From Candidatus Rifleibacteriota bacterium (lineage in GTDB: Bacteria > Riflebacteria > Ozemobacteria > Ozemobacterales > Ozemobacteraceae), in NCBI GenBank assembly GCA_022704885.1, contig JAKJFO010000240.1:357-5969 (forward strand): a stretch of 5,613 nt of DNA. The letters run 5' to 3'. The position numbers and the translations under genes are program-made. A model generated the notes under the pieces. It was not told where the DNA came from. It did not search any database and saw nothing but the letters and a program-made list of their open reading frames with translations. Numbering within the stretch: the stretch's first letter is position 1; every line of letters starts with the position of its first letter. Shown piece after piece: positions 1-5,613 of this stretch.

Positions 1-3000
1 CAAGAGGAACCTCATAAACCGCCGGTTTGCCTCTAAAAAAGCCGCCGTCATAACATTGTGCACAATAGACAACCTTGCGGTTCTGATCGACAGCGATAGT
101 CATCGGGCTGAGAAGACCTTCACCACTGGTCACCAGAGGAACAGGCGCTGACGCATTGTGCTTGAGATAAAACAGGTTGCGCGCCTCGAAGTCGCTCAGT
201 ATCAAACCATCATCGACAGTGCAGACATCGGCAAGCCCCGGCAGACTGGCGCTGACGCTGCGGGCCTGATACGAACCATCTGGGCTGATCACGAACAGCC
301 CATGATTTTGATTGCCACTTTCGGGGGCCGGCCAGCAATCGAGAGCAACGATCATATTGCCGTCAGGCAATGCCGCTCCAGACCGGCAATTGATACCATG
401 CAGAACTGCGGCTGACGAGAAAACAGATGATTTGAGATCTTTGTCGATCTTTACCAGCCGCTGCGCACCGATCTGGCAGGAAAGAACATAGCTGTTTCCC
501 TGACCGTCAAAGAAGATGCGTGAGAGGTCGAAGGGCGATCGCAGCGCCTGTGCCTGCATGCCGGCCGGAACCGTAAAGCTGGCCGGCAACTCGGCGGCAG
601 CGAAGACTCTTCCTTCGTCAGGCAGATATACGCTCGCTGTTGCAGCTTCAGCGCCGGTCACCATTTGAACGAGAGAGAAGGTTGCAACGGCCCCGAGATG
701 CGTCTGCGCTCCTTCAAGGTTGCTCAGATGCACTTCAAAAAACAACGGCTGTGCGATTTTCGGCGCCCAATTCGAAAGCGGCACCCAGGCGCCATGTTCC
801 CAGTAGCTGCCATGCGTGGTGCCACTGCGCCTGGCTACGCGAAACCAGACCTGGTCGAAAGTTTTATTGAGATGCTCCTGATGGCTTCGCCATTGGTTAT
901 CGATGCGATGATTGAAAGCATAACGCCACGACGAGCCACCAACCATACGCGGCGAAAAGAAACCATAATTCTGGCCAAGATTGTCGGTAACAGAGAATAA
1001 GAGAAGTTTCGTTTTGCCTTCCTGCAGAGTCATAGAATCTGTCTCGAATCTTACGACACAGTCAAAGTCGGTGTCAGGCTGCAAGCACAACTGAGAATGC
1101 ATTGTAATATTGCCCGGCTTTTCATCGGCAATCTGCAGAGCAACTTCTTTCTCGGAGTTCGCCAGCACAGTACCTGAGGGCGTAACGAGATCCCATTGCA
1201 GACGCTGCATTTGTTCAGAAGGCTCGTTGCAATATTCGATATTCTGCAGAGTCGCGATTGCCGGCTCAGCGTGCGAACCGTCGACCGCCACCCGTTTGAT
1301 CAGGAAACCGGCATAAACGGTATCTGCGGTCGGCAAAAACTCACGACCGGCCAGCAGCCAGGTTTTACCCGCGTCGCTGCTGTGATAAACCCGCCACAGA
1401 TTGCCGCGTCTGGTCAGCTTGAGCCTGACCATGCCGTCAGGAGCATCCTGCGAGTCTCTATGCGAGCGATTGAACATACTGAGCTTGTTGTGACCTTCAT
1501 ACCTTACCCAGCCGCCAAGCATGCGGTAATGCTCGCCAACGCCGCCCGGTTCGAACTGCCGGGCCAGTGTGCCCAGAAAACTGCCCGGCGCCAGCATGAC
1601 GAATTCGAGAGTGGCGAGGTGATTGCTTTTACAGTCCAGCTTCACATCTGCCACAAGATCGAAGTCGCCGCTGAACTTACGCATAAGGCGCGGTGCAGAT
1701 TCGCTGCGGCTCCAGAAGTCATGTCCATCAGGAACGGTTATCTGAAGAGTATCCGGGTCTGGTGAAGTATAAACTACCCGACCGGTCGGATTTTCAAAAA
1801 CCCAGCCATGCGGAATCAGGCTCTCTTCGAAGATGGCGCGGCCGGAAGAGGGTTCGACCGGGTCATCATCGGCCAGAACCTTTTTGAAGTCCTGCCCGCG
1901 AAAGCCGTCCTGTGGAGCGGTATAAGGCGTGAGCTCGAGAGTATCGAGATTGAGGCTGTTGCCAGCATCGACAGTGAGCCAGTTTTCACCAGTTTTCGTC
2001 ATTACACAGCCCTCGGCGACGCTGACTGAAACGAGCTTTCCTTCAGCATCGACACTAACGGCAAAATCAGTGCCAACAGGCCTGACTTCGCTGCCTCCTG
2101 CTTTTACCACTACGCCGCCGGCGTCGTCGGCGATTCTGACGTTGCCCTTTTGTATGTGAATTTCGACCTCTTCGTTTTTGTTGCCGCTGAATCTGACAGC
2201 AGAATTTGGCCCGACGATCACTTTAGAGCCGTCTGGCAGAGTCAGCATGATATGCGCCTGATCGGTTTCGATGACATCGCCTTCTTCAATAATAGAACCG
2301 CTGCGCGCAACAATTTCCGCGTTTACCTCAAGGGCCTCGATGCTGATTTGCCAGTCCTGCTCGCACAGATGACCTGACAACGGGCCATACGACTGCCCCG
2401 GATTGACGGTGAGGTAAAGTTTGCCCGTTCCGGTCCAGGCGGCTTCGCCACTATATTTGTTGTTTTCTGTCTGACCGCTCCAGTGGCCCAGTGTTTCACC
2501 CGGGCCGTCCTTACCATTCCAGTCAGGCACAAAAGTCAGCCTTACGCCGGCATTGTAGTTGCCCATACTCATACCGCCGGGATTAGGTGGATTAGCTTCA
2601 AACGTCATCTTCAAACGTCCGCTGCCGGTCAGTTTAAATGGGCCGGCGTTGAAGTTCTGGGCATCCTGACCTTTGAAGGCGCCGCCGCCGGAATAAATGC
2701 TGCCGGCCTTTGAGATTTCGCCGTCTTTTCCGGCCATATTTGCCTTTTTCAGGCGACCGCCGGTAGACAGCGAGATTTTGCCAAGGCGGCCCTTGAGAGG
2801 CACAATATTACTCTTTGCTCTGATGATGCGGCCTTCAGCGTTGCGATAACGTTTTAGAAAGCCGGCATAGTATTCAGCCATCGCTTTGTCATAAGCTTCT
2901 CTACCTTGTTTCTGCAGAACTTCGAGCATGCGCCAGGCAATGTCTATGCTGCGTGGGAGTCCTTCTCTTGTAAAACGGTCGAGTATTTCGCCATGCAGTT

Positions 3001-4942
3001 TTATCATTCTGCCAAGCAGAGTGTAATAGTCTTCAGGCTTTTCCTTTTTGAAGTCGGCATTATCGAGACCATCTTTGCCAGCGACTTTAATGCCCTTCTC
3101 GTCAAGCCGCTTCTCGATTTCCTCGATCTGTTTCAGTCGTTGTGCAAGATCCTGTTCGTTTTTGTAGCGCTGCACCAGATATTGTTTGATGCGCGCTTCG
3201 ACTTCAGAATCAGTTATGCCGGGCTCATTGCGCCGCAACTCTGCTAAAATCTCGCGCAGACCGCCGGCAGAAAGTCCAAGAGAAGACTGGGTATTGAACC
3301 ATTCGTCGATGTTTTTGATGTCGCCGCCTTTGGCAAAGTTTTTGTAGAGCTCTTCGAGAGTTGCGTTTTTGTAAGCGTTCGAGCCCAGGCCGACCACCAT
3401 GGTAGTGAGGCGCCCATACAACTCGGCCACAGCGAGGGGCGGAAAGCCTGCCTGCATCAGCTCGATCAAAAAGCGGCCCGACATCGCACCGATGGCGCGG
3501 TCGGTGCCGCCCTCTTTTTTCCCCTGTGTATAGGCTTCCCAGAGGCCGTATCCAGCGGCGCCCAGCATGACTGCCTTGCCGGTTGCCTGAAACAGTTTCG
3601 ATCTGAACGAGACGAGGTCTTCCATGTCGCCGTGAATTTTAAGCTTCTGGTCGGAAGTCAGCTTGTCATAGCTGCTGCCGAAATTCTTGCGGGCGAGCCG
3701 GTCGAATTCTTCTTTAGTGAAACGCTGCATGGCTGCCGAATCTTTGAGAGAATCGGCCATGGTCTGGGCTTCAGTAAAGATTTTGGCACTGCCGATATCG
3801 TTGCTGTTCTTTATCTGCTCGGCAACCTTCTTCTTCATGTCGGGCGGCAGGTTGGAAATGATGCCGGCCAGCTCCTGAGTCAGCATGCCCGGCGTCTTGC
3901 CGCTTTTGATCAGCTTGATATGATTATCGACGATTTCTGAGCCCATGCGGCCGGTGAGCTTTTCCATGGCTTCAGAGAATGAGCTGGCAGCCTCGCTGCC
4001 ACTCTTGCCGATACGTTTGCCGTATTCTTCCATGAGCTCGCGCACCTTGCCGACATCCTTCTGGCCCTGAATAGTTTCGGCAATGCGCAAAAGTTCTTTT
4101 TCATCAGGCGAAAGAGTGCCGCCGATCACCTCGAACGCTTTGCCATTGCGGTAATCATACTTTGCCTGCTTGAGAATCTTCGTTTCGATTGAATCGGCGG
4201 CATCGCCGACCTCTTTGCGAAAACGGCTGTTGTCGCTGAAAAAGCCGCCGGCATCTTCGGGTTTGAGCGGTGGCGGTTCAGAAATGCTGCGACGCATGCT
4301 GGTCTGGCTGATGCCGCCTTCACCGTTGATTTTCCAGATCGCGGTGTCGTCTTCCCATAGCTTGCGTTGCAGCCACTTGTTACCACCCTCGGTATTGTAT
4401 TTTTCGGGATCAGCAACCGCTTTCACACGTTCAGGCCAGCTGCTGGTGCTGGTCGGGTCGAGAACATTTATCTTGGCTGAATCTGGCGGCACCCCAAAAC
4501 GTTTTTGAAACTCATCGTTGAATTCGCTGGCAAACTTTTTGCCATCAGGACCCATCGGAATAAAGTCGCGATCGCTGACACCAGGTGTGTAGCCTTTTCC
4601 GGTGCCGTGACTGCCAACAAGAACAAGATCAGTGCCGGCGCCACCTCCGCTTTTTCGACTCGCTTCGCCGGCCACTTCCCGGATCACCCTTGTGACTTCA
4701 CTGTCGACTTCCCTGATCGCATGCTTGAGAGCGCCAGCGCTCTTCTGGTCTTTTATCACCGTTTTCTCGTATTCTGGATAGTTTTTGATGATCTTTTCGA
4801 CTATCGACGAGCGTTCGGCCGGATCTGCGGTGCGGGTCATGCTCTGTATGAGCTCTTCCATTGCCGCATCGGCAAAAACGGCAGAACAGCAGAACAGGCA
4901 CAAAAGAAGGCACAGCAAAGCACTTCGGCGCAAAAGCGACAT
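1..4942 (-). CDS. Giant exported multi-domain protein with FecR, DUF1349-like and propeller-like domains (C-terminus outside window)
   Basis: A single open frame of 1647 full codons is read from the ATG at 4942 to the left edge with no stop, so the C-terminus is missing. The start is supported by GGAGG seven bases upstream and by the signal peptide that follows directly; the next Met (residue 28) would remove that signal. Layout of the product: signal peptide 1-24; nucleotidyltransferase-like motif near 104-165; mostly helical, cysteine-free region to about 715, with a coiled coil near 577-618; beta-rich segment 720-872; FecR domain 874-1001; two concanavalin-like sandwiches 1040-1238 and 1285-1427; propeller-like repeats from about 1465. 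The families suggest an extracytoplasmic, probably surface-associated protein that binds glycans or other ligands, but this is inference. No second membrane segment strong enough to anchor it is obvious in the visible part. The precise function is unknown. The coding frame is certain; the domain names come from motif recognition by eye. Confidence 0.96.
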   Translation of the reverse strand, partial: MSLLRRSALLCLLLCLFCCSAVFADAAMEELIQSMTRTADPAERSSIVEKIIKNYPEYEKTVIKDQKSAGALKHAIREVDSEVTRVIREVAGEASRKSGGGAGTDLVLVGSHGTGKGYTPGVSDRDFIPMGPDGKKFASEFNDEFQKRFGVPPDSAKINVLDPTSTSSWPERVKAVADPEKYNTEGGNKWLQRKLWEDDTAIWKINGEGGISQTSMRRSISEPPPLKPEDAGGFFSDNSRFRKEVGDAADSIETKILKQAKYDYRNGKAFEVIGGTLSPDEKELLRIAETIQGQKDVGKVRELMEEYGKRIGKSGSEAASSFSEAMEKLTGRMGSEIVDNHIKLIKSGKTPGMLTQELAGIISNLPPDMKKKVAEQIKNSNDIGSAKIFTEAQTMADSLKDSAAMQRFTKEEFDRLARKNFGSSYDKLTSDQKLKIHGDMEDLVSFRSKLFQATGKAVMLGAAGYGLWEAYTQGKKEGGTDRAIGAMSGRFLIELMQAGFPPLAVAELYGRLTTMVVGLGSNAYKNATLEELYKNFAKGGDIKNIDEWFNTQSSLGLSAGGLREILAELRRNEPGITDSEVEARIKQYLVQRYKNEQDLAQRLKQIEEIEKRLDEKGIKVAGKDGLDNADFKKEKPEDYYTLLGRMIKLHGEILDRFTREGLPRSIDIAWRMLEVLQKQGREAYDKAMAEYYAGFLKRYRNAEGRIIRAKSNIVPLKGRLGKISLSTGGRLKKANMAGKDGEISKAGSIYSGGGAFKGQDAQNFNAGPFKLTGSGRLKMTFEANPPNPGGMSMGNYNAGVRLTFVPDWNGKDGPGETLGHWSGQTENNKYSGEAAWTGTGKLYLTVNPGQSYGPLSGHLCEQDWQISIEALEVNAEIVARSGSIIEEGDVIETDQAHIMLTLPDGSKVIVGPNSAVRFSGNKNEEVEIHIQKGNVRIADDAGGVVVKAGGSEVRPVGTDFAVSVDAEGKLVSVSVAEGCVMTKTGENWLTVDAGNSLNLDTLELTPYTAPQDGFRGQDFKKVLADDDPVEPSSGRAIFEESLIPHGWVFENPTGRVVYTSPDPDTLQITVPDGHDFWSRSESAPRLMRKFSGDFDLVADVKLDCKSNHLATLEFVMLAPGSFLGTLARQFEPGGVGEHYRMLGGWVRYEGHNKLSMFNRSHRDSQDAPDGMVRLKLTRRGNLWRVYHSSDAGKTWLLAGREFLPTADTVYAGFLIKRVAVDGSHAEPAIATLQNIEYCNEPSEQMQRLQWDLVTPSGTVLANSEKEVALQIADEKPGNITMHSQLCLQPDTDFDCVVRFETDSMTLQEGKTKLLLFSVTDNLGQNYGFFSPRMVGGSSWRYAFNHRIDNQWRSHQEHLNKTFDQVWFRVARRSGTTHGSYWEHGAWVPLSNWAPKIAQPLFFEVHLSNLEGAQTHLGAVATFSLVQMVTGAEAATASVYLPDEGRVFAAAELPASFTVPAGMQAQALRSPFDLSRIFFDGQGNSYVLSCQIGAQRLVKIDKDLKSSVFSSAAVLHGINCRSGAALPDGNMIVALDCWPAPESGNQNHGLFVISPDGSYQARSVSASLPGLADVCTVDDGLILSDFEARNLFYLKHNASAPVPLVTSGEGLLSPMTIAVDQNRKVVYCAQCYDGGFFRGKPAVYEVPL
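2..550 (-). other. Beta-propeller-like (NHL/SMP-30 type) region, incomplete
   Basis: From about residue 1465 to the window edge the sequence shows blade-like units: a P-F-D-L start, a D-x-x-G-N-S-Y-V turn, then R-L-V-K-I-D; a second unit with L-P-D-G-N-M-I-V-A and G-L-F-V-I-S-P-D-G; a third with a short D-D-G-L-I-L-S-D turn; and a fourth beginning at S-P-M-T-I-A-V-D. At least three to four blades are visible and more would be needed to close a propeller, so the gene should continue well beyond the window. Six cysteines lie here (1489, 1519, 1536, 1574, 1627, 1630). Confidence 0.55.
662..1090 (-). other. Concanavalin-like domain 2, diverged relative of domain 1
   Basis: Residues 1285-1427 repeat the plan of the preceding domain: a D-F-D strand start, a central stretch rich in aromatic residues and Asn/Gly, and a V-W-F-R-V-A-R-R-x-G strand followed by a W-x-x-G-x-W-V-P-L turn. 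The turn corresponds in position to the Asp-box of domain 1 but has lost the S-x-D-x-G-x-T-W pattern. The two look like an old tandem duplication. Confidence 0.5.
1229..1825 (-). other. DUF1349/concanavalin-like domain 1 with an Asp-box
   Basis: Residues 1040-1238 resemble the DUF1349 branch of concanavalin-like sandwiches. They include a D-F-W segment, then A-P-R-L-M-R, the characteristic S1091-G-D-F-D1095 strand start, and further strands ending at C1238. Near the end sits S1188-x-D1190-x-G1192-x-T1194-W1195, which matches the Asp-box (BNR) turn S-x-D-x-G-x-T-W. Such domains commonly accompany glycan-active or surface proteins; binding here is inferred, not shown. Confidence 0.7.
1940..2323 (-). 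other. FecR-type domain of the giant protein
   Basis: Residues 874-1001 read as a FecR domain. They show a start of the form R-x-G-x-I-x-x-G-D-x-I-x-T (880-893), then a strand with L-P-D-G-S (902-906), a V-x-I-x-x-G-N-V-type turn (926-935), the hallmark V-G-T-D-F (956-960) followed by alternating beta residues, a V-S-V-A-E-G turn, and V-D-A-G near 991-994. In classical FecR proteins this module lies in the periplasm and relays a signal to a sigma factor. In large secreted proteins like this one it is found as a structural or binding module. There is no sigma factor gene in view, so a regulatory role is not supported here. Confidence 0.85.
2327..2785 (-). other. Beta-rich domain of unknown family before the FecR domain
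   Basis: Residues 720-872 change sharply from the helical region before them: they are rich in Gly, Ser, Thr, Asn and aromatic residues with alternating strand patterns (for example 797-805 and 841-847), and end with W864-Q-I-S-I leading into the FecR domain. The pattern suggests a beta-sandwich of carbohydrate-binding or galactose-binding type. I do not recognise a specific family. The first cysteine of the mature protein, C860, is here. Confidence 0.45.
4448..4633 (-). other. Nucleotidyltransferase-like motif in the N-terminal part of the giant protein
   Basis: Residues 104-165 contain a hydrophobic strand (L106-V109), then G110-S111, twelve residues, and D124-R125-D126-F127. This fits the polymerase-beta superfamily signature of hG[GS], 9-13 residues, Dh[DE]h, except that an arginine stands between the two acidic residues. 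A helix-like stretch (about 135-149) and a strand ending in an acidic residue (I158 to D162) follow, which is where the fold would place its third metal-binding carboxylate. A glycine/serine linker at 96-103 precedes it. The match is to a short pattern only. The signal peptide places the domain outside the cytoplasm, where nucleoside triphosphates are scarce, so it may be inactive, act after delivery elsewhere, or be a coincidence. Confidence 0.35.
4871..4942 (-). other. Sec signal peptide of the giant protein
   Basis: Residues 1-24 have a basic start (R5, R6), a hydrophobic core rich in Leu and Cys (about residues 8-19), and a signal peptidase I type end, V22-F23-A24, before D25. Four cysteines lie in the core (11, 15, 18, 19), but none sits in a proper lipobox, so a lipoprotein is less likely. 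The protein is therefore expected to leave the cytoplasm. Confidence 0.85.
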
Positions 4943-4949
4943 GGGGGTT

Positions 4950-4954
4950 CCTCC
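4950..4954 (-). promoter_or_regulatory. Ribosome binding site of the giant gene
   Basis: GGAGG on the minus strand with a seven-base spacer (AACCCCC) to the ATG at 4942. It fixes the start of the long frame. Confidence 0.85.
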
Positions 4955-5014
4955 AACAATGTTATCTCGTATCAGAATACCGGGCGGCGTCAGCAGAACA
5001 AGCAGTCAATGCCG

Positions 5015-5043
5015 ATTATAAATGCCCTGCCGCCGAAAGTAAA
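5015..5043 (-). promoter_or_regulatory. Sigma70-type promoter for the giant gene
   Basis: Read on the minus strand, TTTACT (5043-5038) is followed after exactly 17 bases by a perfect TATAAT (5020-5015). The -35 matches four of six consensus positions. Transcription would begin near 5008, giving a leader of about 65 bases before the ATG. The site lies in the 141-base gap after the pilin-like gene, so the large gene is likely transcribed independently of it, at least in part. Confidence 0.65.
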
Positions 5044-5083
5044 TCAGCAGTGAAATGCTCAGACAGTCGCGATAAAAAGCAGG

Positions 5084-5554
5084 TTATCTGGTTGGAGCGT
5101 AGTTGCCGTCAGCATCGAGTTTGATAAGCTTGAGCAGTTCTTCGAACGGGCGCGGTTCATATTGGCTGCCATGCAGATTGCATTCTAGAATGTAATCGCT
5201 GCCGGAGGCAACTGCGGTTATGTGGCACACCGGAAGAGCATCTTTCGGTATCGGAAGTTCATAAAAATAGCCCTGAACCTGATCTTGCAGGCTTTCTCTG
5301 AGATATTTACCCTGAATAAGCTCGTCCATACGGTTGTTTATCAGGTCGTTCACCGACTCAACAGAGTTCTCGACGTCTTCGTGATCCATAAAATACAGTT
5401 CAACAGCACCTTCAAGCACCCGCAGATTCGCAACGCACGACTTATATGTCGCGTTAACCCGGTTGAGGCGAGTTTCTCTGAGCATCGACGAACCGCCAAC
5501 TCCGGCTGCAACCAGCAAAACCAGCACAAAAACGACTACCTGCAGACGTCGCAT
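5084..5554 (-). CDS. Pilin/pseudopilin-like membrane-anchored protein, 156 residues
   Basis: A complete gene from ATG at 5554 to TAA at 5084-5086, with AAGGAG eight bases before the start. The product has two arginines, a hydrophobic segment (about residues 4-21), then a charged amphipathic helix carrying C40 in K-S-C-V-A-N-L and E-L-Y-F-M-D-H-E at 52-59. A small globular part follows with C110 and a C125-x-x-H-G129 motif. This order (hydrophobic helix, continuing amphipathic helix, small domain) and size fit type IV pilin or type II secretion pseudopilin-like proteins. However, the usual Gly-Phe-Thr-Leu-x-Glu processing site is absent, so it probably stays as an uncleaved membrane-anchored protein or is a degenerate family member. 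It lies 26 bases downstream of a possible gene end, which suggests an operon. An unrelated single-pass membrane protein is the main alternative. Confidence 0.85.
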   Translation of the reverse strand: MRRLQVVVFVLVLLVAAGVGGSSMLRETRLNRVNATYKSCVANLRVLEGAVELYFMDHEDVENSVESVNDLINNRMDELIQGKYLRESLQDQVQGYFYELPIPKDALPVCHITAVASGSDYILECNLHGSQYEPRPFEELLKLIKLDADGNYAPTR

Positions 5555-5562
5555 AAATGATT

Positions 5563-5568
5563 CTCCTT
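5563..5568 (-). promoter_or_regulatory. Ribosome binding site of the pilin-like gene
   Basis: AAGGAG on the minus strand with an eight-base spacer to the ATG at 5554. It supports this start, and with it the absence of a longer leader that might have held a prepilin processing site. Confidence 0.8.
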
Positions 5569-5580
5569 GATAATTTCAGG

Positions 5581-5613
5581 CTATTTGCCCGGCCGAACCG
5601 GTCGTGGCGGAAT
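5581..5613 (-). CDS. Possible 3' end of an upstream gene (last ten codons and stop)
   Basis: Reading the minus strand from the right edge gives Ile-Pro-Pro-Arg-Pro-Val-Arg-Pro-Gly-Lys and a TAG stop at 5583-5581. A basic, proline-rich tail ending 26 bases before the next gene would fit the last gene upstream in an operon. Only ten codons are visible and the frame cannot be confirmed, so this is a suggestion. No function can be given. Confidence 0.35.
   Translation of the reverse strand: MPPRPVRPGK

Larger units (their letters stand above)
4943..5083 (-). other. Intergenic region between the two main genes
   Basis: These 141 bases separate the pilin-like stop from the start of the giant gene and contain the promoter and ribosome binding site listed separately. 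No strong terminator hairpin with a T-run is visible after the pilin-like gene, so read-through into the large gene is possible. GGCGGC (5034-5029) and GCCGCC (4988-4983) on the minus strand form an inverted pair around the -10 region with 40 bases between them; its meaning is unclear. Confidence 0.6.

Noticed and set aside
51..67. Possible c-type haem site at C1627-x-x-C1630.
   Set aside because: The residue after the second cysteine is tyrosine, not the histidine needed for covalent haem attachment.
1196..1765. Plus-strand open frame of 189 codons.
   Set aside because: It lies wholly opposite the continuous minus-strand frame, whose product shows recognisable domains here. Its own product has no recognisable motif and no clear ribosome binding site.
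4871..4942. Lipoprotein signal peptide, because of the cysteines at 18 and 19.
   Set aside because: The residues before them are Cys-Leu-Phe and Leu-Phe-Cys, which do not fit a lipobox, and a good signal peptidase I site follows at A24.
4505..5053. Plus-strand open frame of 182 codons.
   Set aside because: It is antisense to the signal peptide and N-terminal region of the giant gene and crosses its promoter. The product looks like a random low-complexity translation.
5060..5100. Intrinsic terminator after the pilin-like gene, from a CTTTTTA run just past the stop.
   Set aside because: The only stem before the T-run is three base pairs (CAG/CTG), too weak to call a terminator.
5222..5560. 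Plus-strand open frame of 112 codons.
   Set aside because: It is the antisense shadow of the pilin-like gene, which has a good ribosome binding site and a sensible membrane segment.
1..5613. CRISPR array, tRNA, insertion sequence or long direct repeats.
   Set aside because: No regularly spaced repeats, cloverleaf-like sequence or transposase-like product was seen on either strand; nearly all of the window is explained by the minus-strand genes.

Overview
The window is almost entirely protein-coding on the minus strand. One very large reading frame starts at 4942 and runs without a stop off the left edge, giving at least 1647 complete codons and no C-terminus. Upstream of it on the same strand is a complete 156-residue gene (5554 to 5084). 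At the right edge is what may be the last ten codons and stop of a third gene. No RNA gene, mobile element, CRISPR array or long non-coding stretch was found. The only real gap is the 141 bases between the two main genes, and it holds a good sigma70-type promoter.

The large gene encodes an exported, multi-domain protein. In order, it has a Sec signal peptide (residues 1-24) and a segment around residues 104-165 carrying a motif that looks like a nucleotidyltransferase active site. A long, mostly helical and cysteine-free stretch follows, with a glycine-rich hydrophobic patch (about 453-520) and a probable coiled coil (about 577-618). Next come a beta-rich region (about 720-872) and a FecR-type domain (about 874-1001). 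Two concanavalin/DUF1349-like sandwich domains follow (about 1040-1238 and 1285-1427). The visible part ends in a cysteine-containing region that resembles NHL-type beta-propeller blades (about 1465 onward). The frame was checked at many points along its length and stays continuous.

The small upstream gene has one N-terminal membrane segment followed by a helix, and resembles type IV pilin/pseudopilin-like proteins. It lacks the usual prepilin peptidase site. It may be the last gene of an upstream operon, while the large gene probably starts from its own promoter.

The organism is a bacterium with roughly balanced GC content and clear Shine-Dalgarno sites. FecR plus DUF1349-like domains in a giant secreted protein, next to a pilin-like gene, recalls uncultured multi-domain-rich phyla such as Riflebacteria, Lentisphaerae or Planctomycetes. 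This assignment is an impression from domain content only. The functional role of the large protein (cell-surface binding, envelope sensing, or delivery of an N-terminal enzyme or toxin) cannot be settled from the sequence.
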